Below are positions 1 through 8,990 of a stretch of 64,000 nt of DNA, piece after piece. Every line of letters starts with the position of its first letter. The stretch's first letter is position 1. The position numbers and the translations under genes are program-made. Source of the DNA: Candidatus Sulfopaludibacter sp. SbA3 (GTDB lineage: Bacteria > Pseudomonadota > Alphaproteobacteria > Caulobacterales > Hyphomonadaceae). Below the pieces are notes generated by a model. That model saw nothing but the letters and a program-made list of their open reading frames with translations. It was not told where the DNA came from and searched no databases. The DNA is taken from NCBI GenBank assembly GCA_945888325.1, contig CAMDAC010000002.1, positions 62,001 through 126,000 on the forward strand, in the 5' to 3' direction.

Positions 1-323
1 AACCTGAAGCCCAATCCCATGCCGCCCGTTTCGCCAAGCATAAATCCGATACGCCGTCCAAACCCCGCAGCCATGCCGACCAGCTGATCGCCCGCAACGG
101 TCATCAGGTCCACATGCTGAAAGCCAAGGACACGACCGGACGCTGGGCCTGTTATTTCGTGTATGTCGAGCCCGTCAGGGAGGCGGCTTTTCTAGCCGCC
201 ATCAAGGGCGACGGCATCATTGAACTCGACGGCTATGGACGCGTCATAGCCTTCTCCTATGGCGAGGAGCCGACCGATGAAATTCGCCGTTTCCTCAAGA
301 AACAATACGGCTTTGACGTCTGA
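1..323 (+). CDS. Conserved hypothetical protein, 5' end outside window
   Basis: The reading frame starting at base 3 is open from the window edge to the stop at 321-323. An ATG lies at 114, but the upstream codons also look coding, so the gene is probably cut by the window start. The visible C-terminal part (about 107 residues) has a mixed alpha/beta look: a hydrophobic strand with WACYFVYV, an acidic/glycine turn (DGYGRVIAFSYGEE), and a basic C-terminal helix ending in YGFDV. No family is recognised. It lies 45 bp before the cyclophilin gene in the same direction. An alternative is a 69-aa protein starting at 114. Confidence 0.6.
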   Translation, partial: PEAQSHAARFAKHKSDTPSKPRSHADQLIARNGHQVHMLKAKDTTGRWACYFVYVEPVREAAFLAAIKGDGIIELDGYGRVIAFSYGEEPTDEIRRFLKKQYGFDV

Positions 324-368
324 CGCCGCGTCCTTGACGCCCCTGCCTGCCTCGCCGAAGGTCTGAAC

Positions 369-1295
369 ATGAAACGCGCCCTTGCCCTGACTGCTCTCGC
401 CCTCGCTGCCTGTACCAGCGTGCCCGCCTCAATCGCCGAGGCGCCTGCAGCGCCGGCCGGCGAAGCCGCTCCCGCCTGGCGCCCGGTCGATCCGGACAAC
501 CTGATCATAATGGAAGTGCCGACCGGCACGGTCGCCATCGAACTTTTCCCCGAGGCTGCCCCGGCGCATGTCGCGCGCCTGCGCGAGCTCCTCGCCGAAG
601 GCTTCTATGACGGCGAATTCTTCTACCGCGTCATCGACGGCCATGTCGCGCAGGCCGGCCGCGAATTCGCGATGGCCTCGAAGGCCTGGACGCCAGTGCC
701 CTTCGAAGCCGAACGGGCCGTCTCCGCCGAAGGCTTCACGCCGCTCGGCAGCGCGGACCTGTTCGCGCCGGAGGCTGGCCACCGTGCCGGCTTTGCCCTG
801 GGCCGCGACGGCGGGCAGGAATGGCTGATGAATTGCCCCGGCGCCCTCGGCATGGCGCGCGACGATGCGCCGGAGACCGGCAACACCGAAATTTACATCC
901 CGCTCCAGCCGCGCCGGTACCTCGACCGGAACTATACGATCTTCGGCCGCGTCATCGCCGGCATGGAACATGTCCACCGCCTGCCCCGCGTCGATCCGTT
1001 CACGGAAGAAGAGATGAACGCGCTGTTCGGCGAGGATGAACCCCTCGCCCAGCAGATGGCGCAATACCGCCGCTCGAAGAACGAGTACAATATCATCACC
1101 TCCGCAAAGCTCGCCTCTGCGATTCCCGAGGCCGAGCGCCCGGCCTACGAAGTGATGGACACTGCCTCGGCCGACTGGGCCGCCCTCAAGGAGTCCAAGC
1201 GCGACTATTCCGCGATTCCCGCCTTCATCGCCCCGCCGGTCAACAAGCTCGACATCTGCTCGCTGCCGGTTCCGGCGAGAAAAGTCGGCGAGTAA
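369..1295 (+). CDS. Cyclophilin-type peptidyl-prolyl isomerase, lipoprotein
   Basis: 308 aa. An N-terminal signal with a lipobox (LALAAC, Cys15) predicts a lipid-anchored envelope protein. From about residue 48 to 210 it has a cyclophilin-like fold: the opening strand TGTVAIELFPEAAP, then helix-forming VARLRELLAEGFYDGEFFYRV and the later GRVIAGMEHVHRL. Such proteins catalyse cis/trans isomerisation of prolyl bonds during folding of exported proteins. The central region (about 85-150) is longer and more divergent than in compact bacterial PpiA/PpiB, so catalytic activity is not assured. A GAAGG ribosome site precedes the ATG by 8 nt. A 98-residue C-terminal extension is of unknown function. 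Confidence 0.82.
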   Translation: MKRALALTALALAACTSVPASIAEAPAAPAGEAAPAWRPVDPDNLIIMEVPTGTVAIELFPEAAPAHVARLRELLAEGFYDGEFFYRVIDGHVAQAGREFAMASKAWTPVPFEAERAVSAEGFTPLGSADLFAPEAGHRAGFALGRDGGQEWLMNCPGALGMARDDAPETGNTEIYIPLQPRRYLDRNYTIFGRVIAGMEHVHRLPRVDPFTEEEMNALFGEDEPLAQQMAQYRRSKNEYNIITSAKLASAIPEAERPAYEVMDTASADWAALKESKRDYSAIPAFIAPPVNKLDICSLPVPARKVGE

Positions 1296-1471
1296 CGCAC
1301 CTCCTCCAACCTTACGCATTTATAATCTGCCCCATTTCCTACAGGATTCAGGGAGTTAGCCCTGTCTGCCGCGCGCCTGCGCGCAAAGCCGCGAGCGCCC
1401 GCCTTGCCAGTTTCAAGGCGCCATAGTTTCGTCAGATTTCGGCGAGGCGGAAGGCTGCGGGGCAAGTGACA

Positions 1472-2776
1472 ATGGCGTTCGAAGGCAAGGCACAGGTCGC
1501 GGAGAAGCCCGCGGAATTTGAAGCGCGTCAGACCGGGCGGCGCTGTTTCGTCATCCTGCCCTATGCGGCGCCGAGCACGCCGAACGGGCCGGTGATCGAC
1601 TTCGACGCGGTGTTCCACGAGATCATCCAGCCGGTCGCCGAGGACCTGGACCTCGACTGCATCCGCTCCGACCGGGTCAGCCGGTCCGGCCTGATCCACC
1701 GCGAAATGGTCGAGAACATCATCGATTCCGATGTCGTCATCGCCGACATCTCGCTCGGCTCACCCGACATCTTCTTCGAGCTCGGCATCCGCCAGGCCGC
1801 GCGGCGCGCCGGCACGGTCGTCATGTGCCACTCCGGCACCGGCGAGGATTTCAACATCACCGGCGTGCGCGCGCTCGACTATGAGCTGCCGCCCGAAGGC
1901 GCGCCTGCGCGGGCGCAGATCCTTGCCGATTGCCGCGCCCTGCTGCGCACCCACATCAAGAACAGCCTCGACAACCGGGCGACGGATTCGATCGTCCACT
2001 CGCTGATCCCCGGCATCAACATCCGCCTGCCGGATCGTCCGCTCCCGGAGCGCCGGTACCATATCTACAAGCTAGGCCTTGCCGGCATGACCGGGCCGAA
2101 GGCGGCGCGGCAGATCGAGATCGTCACCGGCGACATTGCCGACGTGGATGATATCGACGTGTGGGTGAACCCCGAAAACAGCCGGATGGAACTCGCGCGG
2201 CTGCACGACAGCTCCATCTCCGCCACGATCCGCTATCTCGGCTCGCGCCGCGACCGGCACGGCTTCGTGCGCGATGATGCGATCACGCGCCTCCTGCGCA
2301 GCAAGGTAGGCCAGAATCACCGCACCGGCATCGAGCCGGCGACCACGATGCTGACCAGCGCCGGCGCGCTCGCCCGCAACAACAAGGTGAAGCTGCTCGT
2401 CCACGTCGCCGCCCACCAGGGCGAGCCGGGACGCGGCTACCAGCTGATCGGCGCCTACCGCAAATGCGTCACCAACGCGCTGGCCGCCGTGGACGCCCAC
2501 AATACCGGCTTCGGCGCCAAGATGAACGCCAAGTCGATGCTCAAGTCGGTGCTGATCCCCCTCTTCGGCACACGTTCGGCCGGCGAGTCGCCGCACGAGC
2601 GCGTGCAGGGCCTGATTCATGCCGCGCACCAGTACCTGCTCCACTCGGCCGACACGAAAATCGAGCGCGTCGCTTTCCTCGCCTGGACCCAGGTCGACCT
2701 CGAACTCTGCCAGGCCGCCCTCCACCGCCTCGGCCTGAAGCCCGCCGGCGCGCCAAGGGGCCCCGGAAAGGCCTGA
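1472..2776 (+). CDS. Two-domain protein: TIR/deoxyribosyltransferase-like N-terminus, macro-like C-terminus
   Basis: 434 aa from ATG 1472; a GTG at 1466 is the alternative. The N-terminal domain (about 22-140) has a Rossmann-like pattern: strand CFVILPY, helix with FHEIIQPVAEDL, strand DSDVVIADIS, and the PDIFFELGIRQA motif. In nucleoside 2-deoxyribosyltransferase-like and TIR-like folds this motif supplies a conserved Glu. The C-terminal part (about 195-400) resembles a macro domain: strand IEIVTGDIADV, then DVWVNPENS in place of the usual DAIVNAAN, a His-rich strand (KLLVHVAAH), a TNAL helix and SVLIPLFGT. Such pairs suggest NAD+/nucleotide or ADP-ribose chemistry, possibly in stress or defence. 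That role is inferred; no partner gene is adjacent. Confidence 0.6.
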   Translation: MAFEGKAQVAEKPAEFEARQTGRRCFVILPYAAPSTPNGPVIDFDAVFHEIIQPVAEDLDLDCIRSDRVSRSGLIHREMVENIIDSDVVIADISLGSPDIFFELGIRQAARRAGTVVMCHSGTGEDFNITGVRALDYELPPEGAPARAQILADCRALLRTHIKNSLDNRATDSIVHSLIPGINIRLPDRPLPERRYHIYKLGLAGMTGPKAARQIEIVTGDIADVDDIDVWVNPENSRMELARLHDSSISATIRYLGSRRDRHGFVRDDAITRLLRSKVGQNHRTGIEPATTMLTSAGALARNNKVKLLVHVAAHQGEPGRGYQLIGAYRKCVTNALAAVDAHNTGFGAKMNAKSMLKSVLIPLFGTRSAGESPHERVQGLIHAAHQYLLHSADTKIERVAFLAWTQVDLELCQAALHRLGLKPAGAPRGPGKA

Positions 2777-2868
2777 AAAGCGCGGCAAATTCCCTCCACA
2801 GGCGACGTCTTGTTGTGCAATTCGCGGGTGCGGCATTGCGCACATCTTGCGGCGTTAACGAATTTTAA

Positions 2869-2904
2869 GCACTATATGTGGTGTCTAAGCGCTATACGCA
2901 GCGC
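2869..2904 (+). promoter_or_regulatory. NrdR box(es) upstream of nrdB
   Basis: Bases 2869-2884 match the NrdR consensus (acaCwAtATaTwGtgt) at 13 of 16 positions, counting from the palindrome ACACTATATATAGTGT. A weaker copy (9 of 16) starts 20 bp downstream at 2889. NrdR is the ATP/dATP-sensing repressor of ribonucleotide reductase genes and normally binds pairs of boxes. The ribosome site AAGGAG (2914-2919) and the nrdB ATG follow. The second box is uncertain because the usual spacing is nearer three helical turns. Confidence 0.75.
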
Positions 2905-2925
2905 CCGCATTTGAAGGAGTTTCCC

Positions 2926-3963
2926 ATGGCTGATGGCAACGCGAACATTCCCGGCCTGCTCACCCCGAGCCATGCCTACAAGCCGTTCCGCTATCCCTGG
3001 GCCTACGAGTTCTGGAAGAAGCAGCAGCAGGTTCACTGGATGCCGGAGGAGGTTCCCCTCGGCGAGGATTGCAAGGACTGGGCGGTCAAGCTGTCCAACG
3101 AGGAGCGCAATCTCCTGACCCAGATCTTCCGCTTCTTCACCCAGTCGGATGTCGAAGTCGGCGCCAATTACATGACCAACTACATGCCGCGCTTCAAGCC
3201 GGTGGAAGTGTCGATGATGCTGGCTTCGTTCTCCAACATGGAGACGATCCACGTGGCGGCGTATGCGCTGCTGCTCGAGACGATCGGCATGCCGGATTCG
3301 GAATTCTCCGCCTTCATGGAGTACAAGGAGATGTCGGCCAAGCACGACTATCTCGGCCAGTTCGGCTGCGAGACGAACGAAGACATCGCGGTCTCGATGG
3401 CTGTGTTTGGTGCGTTCACGGAAGGTCTGCAGCTGTTTGCTTCCTTCGCGATGCTGATGAACTTCCCGCGCTTCAACAAGATGAAGGGCATGGGCCAGAT
3501 CGTCACCTGGTCGATCCGCGACGAGAGCCTGCACTGCGAAGGCATGATCAAGCTGTTCCACACCTTCTGCGCTGAAACGAACGTGATGACGGACGAGCTG
3601 CGCGAGAAGATCCGCGAATGCTGCCGCACCGTGGTCGCGCTGGAAGACAAGTTCATCGACCTCGCCTTCGAGATGGGCCCGGTGGAAGGCATGACGCCGG
3701 CCGACATCAAGAACTACATCCGCTACATCGCCGACTGGCGCCTCGGCCAGCTGAAGCTCGAGCCGATCTACGGCATCGACAAGCACCCGCTGCCCTGGCT
3801 GTCGGAAATCCTCAACGGCGTCGAGCACGCCAACTTCTTCGAACAGCGCGCCACCGAATACTCAAAGGGCGCCACGAAGGGCGACTGGCACGGCGATGAC
3901 GGCGTCTGGGGCCGCTTCGACGAACGCCGGAAAAAGGCCGCCGAGAGCGTTCCGGCGCAGTAG
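2926..3963 (+). CDS. nrdB: Ribonucleoside-diphosphate reductase, beta subunit (class Ia R2)
   Basis: 345 aa. It carries the diiron/tyrosyl-radical cofactor that the NrdA subunit uses to reduce ribonucleotides. Visible ligand motifs include an acidic helix (FTQSDVEVG), ETIHVAAY with the Glu/His pair and a Tyr at the radical position, TEGLQLF, and DESLHCEG with the last Glu/His pair. The ATG at 2926 is chosen because AAGGAG lies 6 nt upstream; an in-frame GTG at 2878 falls inside the NrdR box. nrdA is not adjacent. A strong hairpin follows the stop. Cytoplasmic; likely repressed by NrdR when dATP is plentiful. Confidence 0.96.
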   Translation: MADGNANIPGLLTPSHAYKPFRYPWAYEFWKKQQQVHWMPEEVPLGEDCKDWAVKLSNEERNLLTQIFRFFTQSDVEVGANYMTNYMPRFKPVEVSMMLASFSNMETIHVAAYALLLETIGMPDSEFSAFMEYKEMSAKHDYLGQFGCETNEDIAVSMAVFGAFTEGLQLFASFAMLMNFPRFNKMKGMGQIVTWSIRDESLHCEGMIKLFHTFCAETNVMTDELREKIRECCRTVVALEDKFIDLAFEMGPVEGMTPADIKNYIRYIADWRLGQLKLEPIYGIDKHPLPWLSEILNGVEHANFFEQRATEYSKGATKGDWHGDDGVWGRFDERRKKAAESVPAQ

Positions 3964-3972
3964 GCGCGCAAA

Positions 3973-4018
3973 CCCGTCATCCCGGCTCGCGCGCTGCGCG
4001 CTGGCCGGGATGAGCGGG
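3973..4018. repeat. Large imperfect palindrome after nrdB (REP-like or terminator)
   Basis: The arms at 3977-3986 and 4004-4013 are a perfect 10-bp inverted repeat (TCATCCCGGC), extended by CCCG/CGGG and enclosing a second palindrome (GCGCGC). There is no T-run, so it is more likely an intergenic palindromic repeat than a canonical terminator, though it may stabilise or end nrdB mRNA. Sequences of this type (TCATCCCGGC...GCCGGGATGA) recur between genes in many Alphaproteobacteria. Confidence 0.7.
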
Positions 4019-4095
4019 CCTCCTGGTGCCATCCGTTTTGTCGCCGCCCTCCCCATTTGCCCCCGCGGCCTTGCCCGGCTAGTGTCCGGCCCGAG

Positions 4096-5805
4096 ATGAG
4101 CGCTGACGATTCCTCCACAGGCGATGACGCCTCCGCCTCCCTGTTCGGGGACGCGGCGCATGCGCGCGCCGGGGCTTATGAGGTGCTGGCCCGGAAATAC
4201 CGCCCGCGCCGGTTCGAGGACCTGATCGGCCAGGAAGCGATGGTGCGCACGCTCTCGAACGCGTTCGAGACCGGCCGCATCGCCCACGGCTTCATGCTGA
4301 CCGGCGTGCGCGGCGTCGGCAAGACGACCACCGCCCGCCTCCTCGCCCGCGCGCTGAACTTCGAGCCGAAAGGCAAGAAAGCGAAAGGCGAGTCCGGCCC
4401 CTCGATCCATCTTGATCCTCCGGGCGTGCACTGCGAAGCGATCATGGCGAGCCGGCACCCGGACGTGCTGGAGCTCGACGCGGCCTCCCGCACCGGTGTG
4501 GCCGACATGCGCGACCTGCTGGATTCGTCCCGGTACGGACCGGTTTCGGCGCGCTACAAGGTCTACATCATCGACGAAGTGCACATGCTGTCGACCGCGA
4601 GCTTCAACGCGCTCCTGAAGACGCTGGAAGAGCCGCCGCCGCACCTGAAGTTCATTTTCGCGACGACCGAAATTCGCAAGGTGCCGGTCACCGTCCTCTC
4701 GCGCTGCCAGCGGTTTGACCTGAAGCGCCTCGACACGCCGCTGCTGGCGCAGCACCTCGCCGGGATCGCAAAGCAGGAAAAGGCGAAGGTTTCGGAAGAG
4801 GCGCTCGCCCTTGTCGCCCGCGCCGCCGAAGGCTCGGTGCGCGATGCGCTCTCGCTGCTTGACCAGGCGATTGTCCAGACGCCGGACGGTGAAGTCTCCG
4901 GCGCCGCCGTGCGCGACATGCTGGGACTGGGCGACCGGACGCGTCTGTATGACGTGTTCGAAAAGGCGATCACCTCCGACCCCAAGGGCGCGCTGGCGGA
5001 ACTGAAAGACCAGGTTGCGGGCGGCGCCGATCCGGCGGTCGTGCTGAAGGACCTGATGGACATTGCCGCTGATGTCTCGATCGCGCAGGCGACCGGCGAC
5101 GGCTGGGTGCCGGCCGGGCCTGCGGACTGGGCCAATCGTACGCGCGCCCTGGCGCAGCGCCTGACGCCGGCGCAGGCGGCGCGGACCTGGCAGCTGCTGC
5201 TCGCCGGTTACGGCGACCTTCAGGTGGCGCCTGATCCGGCGACCGCCCTGAACATGGTTGTGCTGCGCCTCGCCGCCGCATCCAGCCTTCCGTCCCCGGA
5301 GGAAGCGGCCCGGATGATTGCCGAGGGCGCCCGTTCGCCGGGAAAGCCTGAAGCGCCCCTTGAGCCTGCGCCGGGCGCGGCCGGCGGGATCGCCAGCTTT
5401 GCCGATATCGTCCGTGCCCTGACCGAAGCGCGCGAAGTGGCGCTGCAGGTGGACACCGAGCGCTACATCCGGTTTGCCTCTGTCAGCGCCGGCCGCCTCA
5501 GCTACGCCCTCGCGCCCGGCGCGCCGACAGGACTGGCCGGCCGGCTCAAGACTTTCCTCGACAACGAGACCAGTCTCGACTGGCAGGTCACCGAATCCGA
5601 GACCGACGCCGAGTCGCTGCGCGAGCGCGAACGGCGCGAGAAGGCCGAGCGGATTGCGGCGGCGAAGGAACATCCCTTCATCGCCGCGACGCTGAATGCC
5701 ATTCCCGGCGCGGTGATCCTCGACGTGACCGATGACACGCTGCCGCTTGAAAATCCCGCCCCCGAGGGCAATGTGATCGACATCAGAACGCGCCGCCCGG
5801 CGTGA
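4096..5805 (+). CDS. dnaX: DNA polymerase III subunits gamma and tau
   Basis: 569 aa. Clamp-loader ATPase that places the sliding clamp on DNA. After an acidic N-terminal tail come the AAA+ core with Walker A (GVRGVGKTTT, about residues 70-79), Walker B DEVH near residue 160, a sensor segment FIFATTE and the arginine-finger region LSRCQRF. The zinc-binding cysteines of the E. coli protein are absent, replaced by a GVHCEAIMASRHPDVLELDAA segment as in other Alphaproteobacteria. The C-terminal third is the tau-like region. Start ATG 4096 gives the natural N-terminus; an in-frame ATG at 4057 would add 13 residues. ybaB follows 12 bp later. Confidence 0.95.
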   Translation: MSADDSSTGDDASASLFGDAAHARAGAYEVLARKYRPRRFEDLIGQEAMVRTLSNAFETGRIAHGFMLTGVRGVGKTTTARLLARALNFEPKGKKAKGESGPSIHLDPPGVHCEAIMASRHPDVLELDAASRTGVADMRDLLDSSRYGPVSARYKVYIIDEVHMLSTASFNALLKTLEEPPPHLKFIFATTEIRKVPVTVLSRCQRFDLKRLDTPLLAQHLAGIAKQEKAKVSEEALALVARAAEGSVRDALSLLDQAIVQTPDGEVSGAAVRDMLGLGDRTRLYDVFEKAITSDPKGALAELKDQVAGGADPAVVLKDLMDIAADVSIAQATGDGWVPAGPADWANRTRALAQRLTPAQAARTWQLLLAGYGDLQVAPDPATALNMVVLRLAAASSLPSPEEAARMIAEGARSPGKPEAPLEPAPGAAGGIASFADIVRALTEAREVALQVDTERYIRFASVSAGRLSYALAPGAPTGLAGRLKTFLDNETSLDWQVTESETDAESLRERERREKAERIAAAKEHPFIAATLNAIPGAVILDVTDDTLPLENPAPEGNVIDIRTRRPA

Positions 5806-5817
5806 CGGAGTGACCCG

Positions 5818-6141
5818 ATGAAAGACCTTGCCCAGATCATGCAGCAGGCCCAGGCCATGCAGGCAAAGATGGCCGAGGTTCAGGCCAAGATCGAGGCGAC
5901 TGAGGCCGACGGCGTCTCCGGCGCAGGCCTCGTCCGGGTCAAGCTGAAGGGCAAGGGCGAACTCGTCTCGGTGAGCATCGACCGGAGCCTGATGGGCGAT
6001 GACCCGGAAATCGTCGAAGACCTGATCAAGGCCGCGCATTCCGACGCCCGCCGCCGTCTCGACCAGGCCATGGAAGACGCGATGCGCAGCGCGACCGCCG
6101 GATTTGGCGGCCTGATGCCGGGCTTCAAGCTGCCCTTCTAA
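5818..6141 (+). CDS. ybaB: YbaB/EbfC family nucleoid-associated protein
   Basis: 107 aa, the usual length. It starts with the characteristic helix MKDLAQIMQQAQAMQAKMAEVQ, followed by a small beta-sheet (GLVRVKLKGKGELVSVSID) and a C-terminal helix with the family pattern EDLIKAAHSDARRR. The family forms tweezer-like DNA-binding dimers. The dnaX-ybaB-recR order is widely conserved. Here a BciB-like gene is inserted between ybaB and recR. Confidence 0.93.
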   Translation: MKDLAQIMQQAQAMQAKMAEVQAKIEATEADGVSGAGLVRVKLKGKGELVSVSIDRSLMGDDPEIVEDLIKAAHSDARRRLDQAMEDAMRSATAGFGGLMPGFKLPF

Positions 6142-6183
6142 GGCGCGTGACTTGGCGCGGGGCGGCCTTATAGTTCACCCCTG

Positions 6184-7395
6184 ATGACCCAGGCGCCCTA
6201 CACCCCTCCCCTTCGCCCGCCGGAACCGCGCGGACTTTGCACCGATTGCGGCGTCTCGCGGATGGCGGATGCCAAAGCCTGCGGGCGCGCCTGCCAGTTC
6301 ATCCAGCCCGATTACCCTGCCCAGGAACTGCGCCTGCATGGCCGCGCCCGGAATGATCAGACGGCGGACGAAACACATTTCGGCGTATTCCGCCGGATGC
6401 TACGGGCCCGGCTGTCTCCCGCGAAGGACGGCGCCCAGTGGACCGGGATTGCGACGACGCTCGGCGAGCGCCTGTTGGCGACGGGCAAGGTCGACGCGGT
6501 GCTGGCGGTGGCGCCCGATCCGGAAGACCGGTGGAAGCCGAAGCCGGTGATCGTGACGCGGGCCGAGGACATGGCCCAGTGCCGGGGCATGCGGATGGGC
6601 TATTCGCCGCTGATTGCCCTGATGGAAGAGGTGGCCGCGCGCGGCTTCAAGCGGATCGCGCTGATCGGCATTCCCTGCCAGGTATACGCCTTGCGCGCGC
6701 TGGAAGCCGAGTTCGGCCTCGAGAAGCTCTACGTCATCGGCACGCCCTGCTCCGATAATACGACCACGGAGAATTTCCACGATTTCCTCAAGCTGCTGGA
6801 TCCCGCGCCGGAGACGATCTCCTATCTCGAGTTCCGCGCCGATTTCCGGGTCGAGCTGCGCTTTGATGATGGCCGGCAGAGGCTGATCCCGTTTCTCTCG
6901 CTGCCGATTTCCAAGCTGCCGCGGGATTTCTTTCCCCTCACCTGCCGCACCTGCGTCGACTACACGAATGCCCTCAGTGATCTGACGGTCGGCTATATGG
7001 GCGGCGAAGGCGAGCAGTGGCTGATCGTGCGCAACGAGCGCGGTGAGGAGCTCGTGAGCCTTCTCGGCGACGCGCTGGTCACCGCCGAGCCCGGATCGAA
7101 GGGCAAACGGGCGCCGCATGTGGCGGCCTTCATCAAGAATGTCGAGCTGGCGGCGGGCGGATTGCCGCTGCGCTCGATGCCGAACTGGGTGCGGCCGCTC
7201 GTCTCCTTCCTGCAGCCGCGCATCGGGCCGAAGGGGCTGGAGTTCGCGCGCACGCGGCTTGAGATGAAGGCGGCCGAGACGGTGATCCACCTGCGGCGCG
7301 AAGAGCCCGCGAAACTGAAGAACATGGTGCCGGCGCACGTGTGGAAACTGCTGGAGGCCTATGGGATTTCCCCAAGCGAGGGGGAGCGGAAGTAG
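6184..7395 (+). CDS. F420-hydrogenase beta-type Fe-S flavoprotein, candidate 8-vinyl reductase
   Basis: 403 aa, the length of BciB-type divinyl (proto)chlorophyllide 8-vinyl reductases. It has the Coenzyme F420 hydrogenase/dehydrogenase beta-subunit architecture: an N-terminal Cys cluster (CTDC near residue 20, then CGRAC), a [13 protein letters not shown] segment, [13 protein letters not shown], and the C-terminal motif [21 protein letters not shown]. These cysteines would bind Fe-S clusters next to a flavin. BciB reduces the C8 vinyl group using reduced ferredoxin. No bciA or bchJ is seen in the window, which makes this role attractive, but the gene lies outside the PGC. A related reductase of other function cannot be excluded. 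Confidence 0.68.
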   Translation: MTQAPYTPPLRPPEPRGLCTDCGVSRMADAKACGRACQFIQPDYPAQELRLHGRARNDQTADETHFGVFRRMLRARLSPAKDGAQWTGIATTLGERLLATGKVDAVLAVAPDPEDRWKPKPVIVTRAEDMAQCRGMRMGYSPLIALMEEVAARGFKRIALIGIPCQVYALRALEAEFGLEKLYVIGTPCSDNTTTENFHDFLKLLDPAPETISYLEFRADFRVELRFDDGRQRLIPFLSLPISKLPRDFFPLTCRTCVDYTNALSDLTVGYMGGEGEQWLIVRNERGEELVSLLGDALVTAEPGSKGKRAPHVAAFIKNVELAAGGLPLRSMPNWVRPLVSFLQPRIGPKGLEFARTRLEMKAAETVIHLRREEPAKLKNMVPAHVWKLLEAYGISPSEGERK

Positions 7396-7466
7396 TCGGG
7401 TGCTGCGGGTCAATCGCTGCGCTTTGCCCGGGTGACACATTCCATGGACTCACGCATATAGCCGCC

Positions 7467-8072
7467 ATGTCCCAACGTTCCGCCGGCCCTGAACTCCTGC
7501 GACTGATCGAACTGATCGCGAAGCTGCCGGGTCTTGGGCCGCGTTCGGCGCGCCGAGTCGCGCTGCACCTGCTGAAGCGCAACGAGCAGCTTCTGAAACC
7601 GCTGGCCGAAGCGATGGCGGAGGCGGGCGCCAAGATCCAGAAATGCGAGATCTGCGGCAACTATGATACCGTGCAGCCCTGCGCCGTGTGCCAATTGCCG
7701 GGGCGTGACGACGCGCTGATCTGCGTGGTCGAGGACGTGCCGGACCTCTGGGCGCTGGAGCGCGGCGGCGCGTACCGGGGCCGCTATCATGTGCTCGGCG
7801 GCGTGCTCTCGGCGATTGACGGCATCGGGCCGGGCGACCTGGGCATCGCGGCGCTGGTGCGCCGGATCGAGGCGGGCGGCGTGCGCGAAGTGATTCTCGG
7901 GCTGAACGCCACGGTGGATGGGCAGACGACCGCGCATTACATCGCCGACCAGCTGGAGGGCAAAGGCGTGGAGGTGACGCGCCTGGCGCACGGGATGCCG
8001 ATCGGCGGGGAGCTCGACCATCTCGACGATGGTACGCTGGCAGCGGCGCTGAGGTCGCGGCGCGGGGTCTGA
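7467..8072 (+). CDS. recR: Recombination protein RecR
   Basis: 201 aa. It acts with RecF/RecO in loading RecA at gaps. An N-terminal helix-hairpin-helix region ([21 protein letters not shown]) is followed by a four-Cys zinc finger (CEICGNYD...CAVC, about residues 57-72) and a Toprim domain ([31 protein letters not shown]). ATG 7467 gives the normal [17 protein letters not shown] start; the longer open frame upstream is not homologous. Cytoplasmic, probably in the dnaX-ybaB transcription unit. Confidence 0.95.
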   Translation: MSQRSAGPELLRLIELIAKLPGLGPRSARRVALHLLKRNEQLLKPLAEAMAEAGAKIQKCEICGNYDTVQPCAVCQLPGRDDALICVVEDVPDLWALERGGAYRGRYHVLGGVLSAIDGIGPGDLGIAALVRRIEAGGVREVILGLNATVDGQTTAHYIADQLEGKGVEVTRLAHGMPIGGELDHLDDGTLAAALRSRRGV

Positions 8073-8455
8073 TGCGTGCACTGGCCTCCCAACTGGCATA
8101 GCGGAAGATTATTCTCGGAAATCAGCGATATGCGGCATGAGTGGGGGCGTGAGGCCAGACCTTGCGCAACGCTGCACGCCCGTTTTGACCGCACATGAGG
8201 CAGGGCTGCCCAAGCGGCGGGCAATTCGCGGCTGAGACGAAAAATTCAACAAGTGTCCAAGGATCGCGGCTTGTAATACTGCGACTGCGAGGTAATTGTT
8301 GCGATGCAGCATGAACCTCTGCCGCACTGGGAAGGCCACATTGCCCGAGGGGGGCGGTGTCCCGGGAGACGGCGAGATAGGGTGTCCTCGTGCTGCGGGA
8401 GGAGTTTCCGGCCCGGCCATGATGGCAGGGCCTCTAACTCTGAAGGAACTGCCCC
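8073..8455. other. Gene-free interval between recR and the UrcA gene
   Basis: About 380 bp. I see no convincing open frame, tRNA or repeat. The last 20 bases hold the ribosome site (AAGGA) of the UrcA-family gene. Its promoter must lie here, but no clear -35/-10 pair stands out. Confidence 0.5.
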
Positions 8456-8800
8456 ATGTTCAAGTCCACCGTTTCGGTCCTCGTGGCCGCTGTTCTCCTG
8501 TCGCCGGCCGCATTTGCGGAAGGCAAGAAGGAGGTCACCCTCTCGCATGACTACGACGCCGCCCTGCTCGCCAGCGACGAGGGCGCCAGCGTCCTGCTCG
8601 CTGAACTGACCAAGGCCGCCAAGCGCACCTGCACGTCGCGCATTCCGGCCTATGGCGGCATCTATACCGATACTGCCTGCGCCGATTCGCTGGTGATGGC
8701 GGCCGTGAAGGAGATCCACGCGGCGCAGACGGCTGCCGGCGTCGATATCGCGCCGAGCTTCGAGCGCATCGCCCTGACGCAGCTGGCCTCGGCCGACTGA
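8456..8800 (+). CDS. UrcA family secreted protein
   Basis: 114 aa. Sec signal peptide with cleavage after AFA near residue 22. The mature part shows the UrcA pattern: a short strand with DYDAALLASDEGASVLLAELTKAAKRTC, a second Cys about 16 residues on (TACADSLVMAAVKEI), and a C-terminal helix. The two cysteines probably form a disulfide in the periplasm. The molecular function of the family is unknown; it is common in Sphingomonadales, Caulobacterales and Hyphomonadaceae. AAGGA lies 9 nt before the ATG and a strong terminator follows. Confidence 0.78.
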   Translation: MFKSTVSVLVAAVLLSPAAFAEGKKEVTLSHDYDAALLASDEGASVLLAELTKAAKRTCTSRIPAYGGIYTDTACADSLVMAAVKEIHAAQTAAGVDIAPSFERIALTQLASAD

Positions 8801-8854
8801 TAGCTTTTTCCCGGAACAGCGCCTGGCCACGTTTCCTCCCGGTCACCGGCGCTG

Positions 8855-8886
8855 GAGGGGCCATCCCCGGCCAGGGATGGCCCCTC
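8855..8886 (+). terminator. Intrinsic terminator after the UrcA gene
   Basis: A perfect 13-bp stem (8855-8867 with 8874-8886) with a 6-nt loop, followed by ATTTC. The short T-run is weak, but the position 54 bp after the stop fits a terminator. Confidence 0.75.
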
Positions 8887-8990
8887 ATTTCGGGCCTGCT
8901 TGCCGTTGACGGCGCACAGCTTTACGCTACGTTAAGCTCATGGACGCTACGGCGCCCTGCCCTGGTCCATTCGGACCCGAGGAACGGCCC

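Noticed and set aside
429-1319. Long open frame on the minus strand opposite the cyclophilin gene
   Set aside because: It mirrors a GC-rich coding gene, has no recognisable domains and a composition biased to Arg/Gly/Ala; a shadow frame.
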